Shown piece by piece: positions 1 to 5,073 of a stretch of DNA of 5,073 bases. The position numbers and the translations under genes are program-made. Every line of letters begins with the position of its first letter. Position 1 is the stretch's first letter. The notes beneath the pieces were generated by a model. It had not been told where the DNA came from. It searched no databases and was given only the letters and a program-made list of their open reading frames with translations. This DNA comes from Treponema sp. (GTDB lineage Bacteria; Spirochaetota; Spirochaetia; Treponematales; Breznakiellaceae), in NCBI GenBank assembly GCA_031276685.1, contig JAISMQ010000132.1, forward strand, positions 1-5,073, written 5' to 3'.

Positions 1-662
1 TTTATTCGAAGGGGGGTCGAATACCCCGCCCCTTGGGGCGGTTGAATTCCTGCGCCAAGGATGGCGGGGTAGAGACCTCCCCCGTGCAAAATGAGAAAAG
101 TCCGCAGGACTTTTTCTTCTCGACCGAAGATACCCCGCTGCTCTGCGGCGGTGGTCTTCATTCGGGCTGTTGTTACCGAAAGGCGCGGAACCCGGGGCAT
201 TGCCCAGCCTGGTTCTTTCCCGCGCTTGCTTTTGACAAGCATCACCGCGCACGAAAGCGCTAGTGAAAAGCAGGTAATGGGCGGCAAAAATACAAAGTTA
301 TCTGTTTTTACCATGCCTGCCGCCGTAACAACGTTAAACAGCAGTAAAAGCGTATTATGGGCTGCCGCCTTTCCCAAAAAAAAGAACCCGCCGATAACGG
401 TGTTCGTAAAACCGCTTTTTGAATACAGAACAAGCCGGGGAACCGCATTGTATTTTTTTAGAGAAAGAAGCTGCGCTGCAAGGACAAGGGCGGCGGCAAT
501 CATGACAAATTGCCGGGTTTCCAGCGCCATTATCATGCTTTTTCTTCCCACTGCCAGCGAAAAAAGAATCACTACAACCCCCGCAACGCCCACCGGGGAA
601 ATTTTAACAAAGTACCGCACCCTTGTGGCGGCTATTTTGAGCCAGAACAAGGCCAGGGCCAT
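1..662 (-). CDS. Putative polytopic membrane protein, N-terminal part (runs off left edge)
   Basis: This reading frame starts at an ATG at 662 and has no stop for 220 codons to the window edge, so the 3' end is missing. The start is well supported: a GGGGAG Shine-Dalgarno lies 8 bases upstream, inside the end of the ATPase gene, whose TAA is only 3 bases away. The first ~145 residues read as a membrane protein, with hydrophobic stretches at about residues 21-39, 52-68, 86-117 (probably two spans or a re-entrant loop) and 123-143, separated by short basic loops. After residue ~145 (VKSKRGKE) the hydrophobic pattern stops, and the remaining residues are translated from palindromic repeat-like DNA, so the tail is probably not native. 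I do not recognise the family; an ABC-type permease subunit is one possibility, but no diagnostic motif is visible. Base composition is more AT-rich than in the neighbouring ATPase gene. Co-transcription with the ATPase is likely. Confidence 0.6.
   Translation of the reverse strand, partial: MALALFWLKIAATRVRYFVKISPVGVAGVVVILFSLAVGRKSMIMALETRQFVMIAAALVLAAQLLSLKKYNAVPRLVLYSKSGFTNTVIGGFFFLGKAAAHNTLLLLFNVVTAAGMVKTDNFVFLPPITCFSLALSCAVMLVKSKRGKEPGWAMPRVPRLSVTTARMKTTAAEQRGIFGREEKVLRTFLILHGGGLYPAILGAGIQPPQGAGYSTPLRI
3..159. repeat. Cluster of palindromes, probable dispersed intergenic-type repeat
   Basis: Four inverted repeats are packed into about 157 bases. TATTCGA (3-9) pairs with TCGAATA (17-23). 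CCGCCCC (26-32) faces GGGGCGG (35-41). AAAAGTCC (96-103) pairs perfectly with GGACTTTT (107-114) around the loop GCA. GAAGA (126-130) pairs with TCTTC (155-159), enclosing CCGC (135-138) and GCGG (145-148). This density of hairpins is unlike the coding sequence to the right. It resembles the short palindromic repeats found many times in some Treponema genomes, although I can see only this one copy. It may extend further left. The 96-114 hairpin followed by T-rich sequence could also work as a terminator on the plus strand, but no plus-strand gene precedes it. Confidence 0.5.
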
Positions 663-665
663 GTT

Positions 666-2027
666 TTATACTCCCCGGGCCGGGGCGCGATCCCAGGGGA
701 AGGGCTTTGCCCCGTCAAGCCAGGCCACGAATTGCGAAGCCGTGCGTGGGGAGCGGCTGTTGAACCACCGTTCCCAGCGCAGGGCGTCTTCCCGGAACCT
801 GCCGTCCGGCACGATGCCCCGCCGCGCCGCGATAAAAGACGCGATGCCAAGGTACTCCTCCTGGCCGGGGGCGGTAAAAAACACGGTAAGGCCAAAACGG
901 TCCGCCAGGGAAAGCTGTTCCTGCACGGTGTCGGAGGCCCGGGATTCCCCGTCCCCTGCGCCGCCGGGCTGGCCGGCCCGGTGTTCTTGCAGCAGGTGGC
1001 GGCGGTTGCTGGTGGCGTAGATGGCCGTATTGGGGGGCCGCTTTTCCACGCCCCCCTCCAGCAGGGCTTTGGCGCCGGTAAAGGAATCGCCAAGGCCCTC
1101 AAACGAAAGATCATCGATAAAAATGACGAATTTAAGGCCCCTGGAGGCGGTGAATTCCAGGACGGCGGGGAGTTCCCCCATGTCCGCTTTGCGGAGTTCC
1201 AGCAGCCGCAGGCCCCGGTCCAGGTATTCGCGGCACACCGCCTTGACGGTGGCGGACTTCCCGGTCCCCCGGTCGCCGTAGAGGAGCAGGTTGTTGGCGG
1301 CCTTCCCTTCCAGAAGCGAGAGGGTGTTGTCTATTACCAGCGAGCGCTGATCCTGGTAGCCGGAAAGGTCCGCCAGGGATACGGGGTCGCTGTTGGGCAC
1401 GGGCTGCGGAAAGCCGGGGGCCTCCGGGGGCCGCGTCCAGCGGAAAAACCCGCGATGGGAGAGGGCGCCCGCGCCGTGCCGCCTGACGTGGGCGGCAAAG
1501 GCTTCCAGGGAACTGCCCCAGGACCCGTCGCGGAGGGGACCCGTCCCCCCGGTTTCCTGCATCTCGCACAGAGCCCGGGCCTCCGCCTCTACGCCTGCGG
1601 CGGCGTCTTCCAGGCCGGAAGAGCGCAGGCGCTGGGCAAGGCCAAAGCCCAGCGCGGGGATGTCGAAGGCCGCGAGGCGGCCCAGGCGCTCCAGGTCGCC
1701 GCCGGCCAAGTGGGACAGAAAGGCCCCGGCCTCCAGGCCCCGCTCCGCCGCCAGGGTAAAGGGGTTGTCGCTGGCAAGCGCGAATTCCCGGACGCGGGAA
1801 AAAAAGCCCGGCCCGGCAGCCCCCAGTTCCCCCATAAGCGCCGCCCAGCGGCGCGGCAGGTTCTGGTTTTCGCAGAGGCCCCACTCCTCCACAAGCGCCC
1901 GGAAACTTTTAAGCAGCGGGCGTTCCCCGCAGTCTTTGAACACCGTAAGCCCCGCCAGGTCCGCCAGGGCTGCGGGGATTGCGGGGACGGAACCCCCGCA
2001 GCCTCCGGGCGCGTTTTTCACACTCAT
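666..2027 (-). CDS. DUF815-family AAA-type P-loop ATPase
   Basis: A 453-residue protein from the ATG at 2027; a TTG at 2063 would add 12 residues but has no ribosome binding site, while a weak AGG precedes the ATG. The C-terminal half is the ATPase domain: Walker A GDRGTGKS (251-258), Walker B VIFIDD (301-306), a sensor-like ATSNRRHL (338-345), EQLSLADRFGL (370-379), and an Arg-rich RSPRTASQF near 426-434, in the order seen in DUF815 (PF05673) proteins. The N-terminal ~215 residues are mostly Ala/Leu-rich helical sequence with no motif I recognise. A short Gly/Arg/Glu-rich insertion (about 349-367) separates the sensor-like motif from LSLADRF. The family is cytoplasmic and of unproven function. 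The stop lies 3 bases before the membrane-protein start, so the two genes look like an operon, possibly acting together. The gene is divergent from recF. Confidence 0.88.
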   Translation of the reverse strand: MSVKNAPGGCGGSVPAIPAALADLAGLTVFKDCGERPLLKSFRALVEEWGLCENQNLPRRWAALMGELGAAGPGFFSRVREFALASDNPFTLAAERGLEAGAFLSHLAGGDLERLGRLAAFDIPALGFGLAQRLRSSGLEDAAAGVEAEARALCEMQETGGTGPLRDGSWGSSLEAFAAHVRRHGAGALSHRGFFRWTRPPEAPGFPQPVPNSDPVSLADLSGYQDQRSLVIDNTLSLLEGKAANNLLLYGDRGTGKSATVKAVCREYLDRGLRLLELRKADMGELPAVLEFTASRGLKFVIFIDDLSFEGLGDSFTGAKALLEGGVEKRPPNTAIYATSNRRHLLQEHRAGQPGGAGDGESRASDTVQEQLSLADRFGLTVFFTAPGQEEYLGIASFIAARRGIVPDGRFREDALRWERWFNSRSPRTASQFVAWLDGAKPFPWDRAPARGV

Positions 2028-2129
2028 AGCAATAAACCTACGGACTTGACAGGACCTTAGCAATAGGCGGAAAAATATGGGATGCGGCGGGGCCCTAAGC
2101 CCGGCCGGACCGTTTGTAAGGACAGAACC
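2028..2129. promoter_or_regulatory. Divergent intergenic region between the DUF815 ATPase gene and recF
   Basis: This 102-base gap must carry the promoters for both directions unless transcription comes from outside. On the plus strand a perfect TTGACA (2046-2051) is the best -35 candidate for recF. The matching -10 is poor: AAATAT at 2073-2078 sits 21 bases away and matches the consensus at only three positions. On the minus strand, TTGCTA (2063-2058) followed 17 bases later by TAGGTT is a weak candidate for the ATPase gene, and it would place the start site almost on the ATG. The two candidates overlap, so transcription in the two directions could be coupled. No operator palindrome is obvious. 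Confidence 0.35.
2118..2122 (+). promoter_or_regulatory. Shine-Dalgarno site of recF
   Basis: AAGGA lies 7 bases before the ATG at 2130. It decides the recF start over an in-frame upstream ATG at 2082, which would add 16 Arg/Lys/Pro-rich residues not expected in RecF. Confidence 0.75.
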
Positions 2130-3296
2130 ATGATCTTTTATTCCCTCAGCACCGTTTTTTTTCGCAATTTGGCCGACGCCGGGCTCTTTGTCGGGGGGAA
2201 AGATGTCTTTTTAGTCGGCGAAAACGGGCAGGGGAAGACAAATTTCCTGGAAGCCCTGTACGTTGCCGCATACGGATCCTCGTTCCGGGGCTCCGCAGAC
2301 GGGGAATTGGCCAGAACCGGGGAGAAAAGCTACGCGGTCCGGGCGGAAATTGGCCCCGGGCCGGGGGACGATCCCGGTTTGCTCCGCCACGAGCTTCACA
2401 TTAAGTACGAAAAAAGCAAAAAAACAGTGTTTTTGGACGGGAAACGGGTGGAAGATCGCCGGGATCTGATCTCCGTGGTACCCTGCGTCGTATTCTGCCA
2501 CGAGGACATGGAATTCGTATCGGGAAGCCCCGAACGGCGGCGCTGGTTTTTTGATCAGAGCCTCTCCCTGTGCGACAGCCTGTACCTGGACGATCTAAGA
2601 AATTTCCGCCGGATTCTGAAATCCAGAAACGCCGTCCTCCGCGAAAACGGGCCCGGCGGGCCTTCCGCGAGGATCCTGGACGCCCTGGACCCCCAGTTGG
2701 CGGTCTACGGCCTAAAGCTGATGGAACGGCGGGAAAAAACCGTGGAAACCTTTTCCGCCCTCTTTGAACCGCTGTACCGGGAGGTTTCCGGCATCGGGGG
2801 CATCACGATCCGGTACCGCCCGTCCTGGAAGCCCCGCGACATGGACGGGGTGGCCGCGCTGCTCGCGGAACGGCGGGATGCCGACTGTTCCGCGGGCCTA
2901 AGCCTTACCGGGCCCCACCGGGACCGTTACGTTTTTTGCCGGGGGCCGGAAGAATTCGCCGGGAAAGCCTCCACGGGCCAGCGGCGGCTCCTGGCCCTGC
3001 TGCTGCGGGCGGCCCAGGCCCGGATCTTTTCCGGCAGCACCGGGAAAAACCCGGTACTGCTCCTTGACGACGTTCTTTTGGAAATGGACGGGGAAAAACG
3101 GCGGCGCTTTCTTTCGGTCATGCCGGCCTACGACCAGGCCTTCTACACCTTTCTCCCGGAGGAACCCTACGATCACTACATCCAGCACCGGGCGGGCGGC
3201 CCGGACGGGCGGCCCGGCGGGGATCGGCAGGCCGGAACTCTGGTATACTGCGTCAAGGACGGCGTTCTGCGGGGGAAGGATGAAACGGGCGGGTGA
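2130..3296 (+). CDS. recF: DNA replication and repair protein RecF
   Basis: This is a 388-residue SMC/ABC-type ATPase, within or slightly above the usual RecF length. RecF works in the cytoplasm in the RecFOR pathway, helping load RecA at single-strand gaps and stalled forks. Visible motifs, in order: Walker A GENGQGKT (30-37), the RecF-type SPERRRWFFD (133-142), LTGPHRDR (259-266), the ABC signature STGQRRLLALLLR (281-293), and Walker B with D-loop VLLLDDVLLEMD (309-320). The usual 'ELD' of the D-loop is EMD here, a mild variant. A Gly/Pro/Arg-rich stretch (about 356-368) precedes the C-terminal strand LVYCVKDG. The start is fixed by AAGGA 7 bases upstream. The 3' end overlaps the DUF721 start by 17 bases, which suggests translational coupling. 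dnaN, the common upstream neighbour, is absent; a divergent ATPase gene stands there instead. Confidence 0.95.
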   Translation: MIFYSLSTVFFRNLADAGLFVGGKDVFLVGENGQGKTNFLEALYVAAYGSSFRGSADGELARTGEKSYAVRAEIGPGPGDDPGLLRHELHIKYEKSKKTVFLDGKRVEDRRDLISVVPCVVFCHEDMEFVSGSPERRRWFFDQSLSLCDSLYLDDLRNFRRILKSRNAVLRENGPGGPSARILDALDPQLAVYGLKLMERREKTVETFSALFEPLYREVSGIGGITIRYRPSWKPRDMDGVAALLAERRDADCSAGLSLTGPHRDRYVFCRGPEEFAGKASTGQRRLLALLLRAAQARIFSGSTGKNPVLLLDDVLLEMDGEKRRRFLSVMPAYDQAFYTFLPEEPYDHYIQHRAGGPDGRPGGDRQAGTLVYCVKDGVLRGKDETGG

Positions 3297-3834
3297 TTAT
3301 TTAACGGCGATTATTGACGCGGATCTCTTCAAAAAGGCCAAAACCTTTTCGGGCTTTTTTTCGTCCTGGGCGCAGGTGTGCCAGAGCTGCGGCATAGCCG
3401 CCGCCGCAGGCCACAGCCGGATACGGAATCTGGAAAAGGGGATTCTGGTGGTAGAGGCGGACCATCCCGGCTGGGTCCAGATACTGCAGACCAAGGCCGA
3501 GTGGATCCTGGACAGCACCCGGCGGCGTTTTCCCGAACTGGATATCCGGGGCATCTCCCTTACCCTGAGCAAGGGCGAAACCCCCGCGCCCCAGGGCAGC
3601 TCGCAGCCCGCGCCGCAGACCCAACCTGATCCGCAGCCCGCGCCACAGGGCGGCCCGCAAACCGTACCGCCGCAGGGGGACCCGCAGCAGGACAGGCATG
3701 CCGCCCCGGCGGCCTGGGACCGGATAGCGGACGAGGGTTTTAAGGCTTCCCTTAAGCGCCTGGAACAGAGTATCCGGGAACGGGAACGATCCGGTTCCGG
3801 AAAAACCGGGGGGAAAAAACAACGGCCCCGGTAA
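3280..3834 (+). CDS. DUF721 (DciA-like) protein with Pro/Gln-rich linker
   Basis: A 184-residue protein that starts inside the end of recF in another frame. GGGGGAAGG directly precedes the ATG, and coupling to recF translation is likely. Residues ~1-98 fit the DUF721 fold: an N-terminal helix with FFSSWAQVC (26-34), then ILVVEADHPGWVQILQ (55-70), a helix ending RRRFPELDI (81-89) and a final strand ISLTLS (92-97). DUF721 includes DciA, which binds and helps load the DnaB helicase in many bacteria lacking DnaC. A helicase-loading role here is inferred from the family. Residues ~102-137 are a Pro/Gln/Gly linker with PAPQ units repeated at the DNA level. After it come a charged helix (about 147-170) and a basic tail (GKTGGKKQRPR). 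Next to recF this matches the T. pallidum arrangement (TP0003-TP0004). The end of the gene contains the G6A6 run discussed for the radical SAM gene. Confidence 0.8.
   Translation: MKRAGDYLTAIIDADLFKKAKTFSGFFSSWAQVCQSCGIAAAAGHSRIRNLEKGILVVEADHPGWVQILQTKAEWILDSTRRRFPELDIRGISLTLSKGETPAPQGSSQPAPQTQPDPQPAPQGGPQTVPPQGDPQQDRHAAPAAWDRIADEGFKASLKRLEQSIRERERSGSGKTGGKKQRPR
3808..3820 (+). other. G6A6C homopolymer run at the DUF721/radical SAM junction
   Basis: Six G followed by six A and a C (3808-3820) lie where reading must pass from the DUF721 frame to the radical SAM frame, which is -1 relative to it. In the DUF721 frame the codons are GGG GGG AAA AAA CAA. A hairpin CCGGTT (3791-3796) / AACCGG (3804-3809) lies just upstream, and a 7-bp hairpin CCAGGCG (3871-3877) / CGCCTGG (3891-3897) lies downstream. 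The G run could instead act as a Shine-Dalgarno for the radical SAM gene. It is also a typical site for a one-base indel or sequencing error. Confidence 0.4.
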
Positions 3835-4826
3835 GCCGCCCGTCGCCCTATTCGCCCTGCGGCCTCTGCCCCAGGCGCTGCTCGGCGGACCGCCTGGCGG
3901 GGGCCGGGGGCCTGTGCGGGGAAACGGCGGAACTTCGGCTGGCCGCCGCGTCCATCCACCGGGGGGAGGAGCCGCCCATCAGCGGCCGGGGCGGTTCGGG
4001 GGCCATTTTTGTAACCGGCTGCGGCCTGGGCTGCAATTTCTGCCAGAACTACCAGATCTCCCGCCTTGGCATGGGCCGGGCCGTCAGCCCCGCCGAGTTT
4101 GCCGCCATTACGCTGGCCCTTGAACATGCGGGGGCGGAAAACATCAACATCGTTACGGGAACCCACGCCGCGCCTGCCATTGCTTTGGGCCTGGACCTTG
4201 CCAGGGGCCGGGGGCTGTCTATCCCGGTACTCTGGAATTCATCGGCCTACGAGGACGATGCCGCGCTGGATCTGCTGCGGGACCGTGTGGACGTGTACCT
4301 GCCGGATCTAAAGACCCTGGACCCCCAGGTGGGGGCGCGGTTTTTCAGGGCAAGCGACTACCCCCGCTGTGCGGAGGCGGCTATTCTGCGGATGCTGAGC
4401 TTCCAGGGGGAACTGCGCTGGAAGGCGGCCGCGGCGGACGGCGGGGCCCCCCGTTCCGAACCCGTTCTGGCGCGGGGGGTCATTATCCGGCACCTTATCA
4501 TTCCCGGATACCTTGAATCCACCAGGGAAGTTATCAAGTGGTTTTGCCGCCACGCCCAGGGCAAGGCCCTCCTCTCCCTGATGACCCAGTACACCCACTG
4601 CGCCGGGGCGGGGCAGTCGCCCGAATCCCCCGCGCCCCAGCGCTACCTGGGCCGCGAAGAGTACGAGCGGGTAATGGAATGGCTTACGGAGTACGGAGTC
4701 GAGGATGGTTTCTACCAGGAACCCGCGCCGGGCCGGGACTGGCTGCCCGATTTTAACAGGACAAACCCCTTTTCTTCCCGCCTTTCCCGGCCCGTCTGGC
4801 ACTGGAGCGTCCCGGTTCAGCGCTAA
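3822..4826 (+). CDS. PflX-like radical SAM protein (COG1313 type), non-canonical or disrupted start
   Basis: A radical SAM iron-sulfur protein of the pyruvate formate-lyase-activating-enzyme-like PflX group, substrate unknown. It shows an N-terminal CGLCPRRC motif (Cys codons at 3858, 3867, 3879), a GLCG (Cys at 3915), EEPPISG, then the [4Fe-4S]/SAM motif TGCGLGCNFCQNY (Cys codons at 4020, 4032, 4041), and further family blocks YLPDLK (about 159-164), HLIIPG (224-229), LMTQY and GFYQE near the C-terminus. The frame is open from 3756 but has no ATG, GTG or TTG until an ATG at 4071, which lies after the SAM cysteines and would give a dead protein. I chose ACG at 3822, 8 bases after the GGGGGG run, giving 334 residues, a usual family length; ATC at 3789 or a -1 shift from DUF721 are alternatives. 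The coding content is well supported but the start is not. It may be a pseudogene in its 5' end. Confidence 0.75.
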   Translation, partial: TAPVSRPSPYSPCGLCPRRCSADRLAGAGGLCGETAELRLAAASIHRGEEPPISGRGGSGAIFVTGCGLGCNFCQNYQISRLGMGRAVSPAEFAAITLALEHAGAENINIVTGTHAAPAIALGLDLARGRGLSIPVLWNSSAYEDDAALDLLRDRVDVYLPDLKTLDPQVGARFFRASDYPRCAEAAILRMLSFQGELRWKAAAADGGAPRSEPVLARGVIIRHLIIPGYLESTREVIKWFCRHAQGKALLSLMTQYTHCAGAGQSPESPAPQRYLGREEYERVMEWLTEYGVEDGFYQEPAPGRDWLPDFNRTNPFSSRLSRPVWHWSVPVQR

Positions 4827-5073
4827 AAGTCTTTGCGCCTGCCGCCCGTAAGGCGAAGGTGCAATATTACGGCGCGTTTTTTATTGTCGACAACCCGCAT
4901 TGCTATGCGCGTGTAAAGCCCCAGTTTTTTTGAAAGCAGCTTTCGCGCATCGGAAAAAAACACGCGCTCCTCTATCAAATCGGCGCCGGTCTTGCGGGCA
5001 AAATTAGCAGCATTGTTGACGTAAAAGCGCATAAGCGCGTTGGTGTTGCCTGTTTTTTTTACATAGTTGTTCG
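4823..5073 (-). CDS. Unrecognised protein, C-terminal part (enters from right edge)
   Basis: A minus-strand frame enters at the right edge and ends at a TAG (4825-4823). It gives about 83 C-terminal residues; the N-terminus lies outside the window. An internal ATG at 5032 is possible as a start, but the frame continues upstream of it (NNYVKKTGNTNAL) to the edge and no clear ribosome binding site precedes the ATG, so a longer gene is more likely. The visible part is Lys/Arg-rich, with a helical stretch (FFSDARKLLSKKLGLYTR) and a strand-like segment (RAVILHLRLTGG) before the end RRKDF. There are no membrane spans or catalytic motifs that I recognise. Its sequence is more AT-rich than the convergent radical SAM gene, as for the left-edge membrane gene. 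The stop codons of the two convergent genes overlap by 4 bases. Confidence 0.5.
   Translation of the reverse strand, partial: NNYVKKTGNTNALMRFYVNNAANFARKTGADLIEERVFFSDARKLLSKKLGLYTRIAMRVVDNKKRAVILHLRLTGGRRKDF

Noticed and set aside
91..1020. Plus-strand open frame (309 codons) spanning the left-edge gene and the ATPase gene
   Set aside because: It crosses the hairpin cluster and two minus-strand genes, and its Arg/Ser/Ala-rich composition looks like a shadow of the opposite strand.
510..2060. Long plus-strand open frame (516 codons) opposite the DUF815 ATPase gene
   Set aside because: It is antisense to a gene with clear Walker motifs, is rich in Gly/Ala/Pro/Arg/Gln as expected from GC-rich shadow reading, has no recognisable domain, and lacks a ribosome binding site.
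2082..2129. Upstream in-frame ATG extension of recF
   Set aside because: The extra 16 residues are Arg/Lys/Pro-rich with no family likeness, while the ATG at 2130 has a well-placed AAGGA.
3583..3680. Short repeats in the DUF721 linker considered as a CRISPR or tandem array
   Set aside because: The units are imperfect PAPQ-coding repeats in frame with the gene, with no spacers, so they are explained by the protein linker.
3297..4166. Minus-strand open frame (289 codons) opposite DUF721 and the radical SAM gene
   Set aside because: It is antisense to two domain-bearing genes, and its Gly/Ala/Arg/Cys-rich translation contains no motif.
4071..4826. ATG at 4071 as the start of the radical SAM gene
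   Set aside because: It falls after the CxxxCxxC cysteines (4020-4043) and after the N-terminal CGLCPRRC motif, so it cannot be the start of a functional enzyme.

Overview
The window is a compact, GC-rich bacterial segment. It suggests a spirochaete, probably Treponema-like. The reasons are a recF gene overlapped by a DUF721 (DciA-like) gene, the order known from Treponema pallidum next to dnaN, and hairpin-rich interspersed repeat sequence at the left edge. The assignment is inference; no rRNA or other marker gene is present.

Left half, minus strand: a DUF815-family P-loop ATPase (2027 to 666) is followed after 3 bases by a second minus-strand gene. That gene starts at 662, stays open to the left edge, and encodes an N-terminal membrane domain. 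Its last ~60 visible codons run through a cluster of palindromes (about 3-159) that looks like a dispersed repeat, so its 3' end may be displaced or truncated. The ATPase and membrane gene are probably one transcript.

Middle and right, plus strand: across a 102-base divergent intergenic region lies recF (2130-3296). It overlaps by 17 bases a DUF721 gene (3280-3834), which is followed by a PflX-like (COG1313-type) radical SAM protein ending at 4826. The radical SAM frame carries all the expected cysteine motifs but has no ATG, GTG or TTG upstream of them. It begins around a G6A6 run at the end of the DUF721 gene. It therefore uses a non-canonical start, is joined to DUF721 by a -1 shift, or has been disrupted by an indel.

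Right edge: the C-terminal part of an unrecognised minus-strand gene ends inside the radical SAM stop region, so the two stop codons overlap by 4 bases. RecF and DUF721 are replication/repair functions. The DUF815 ATPase, membrane protein and radical SAM protein have no proven link to them beyond proximity. Neither dnaN nor gyrA is visible next to recF.
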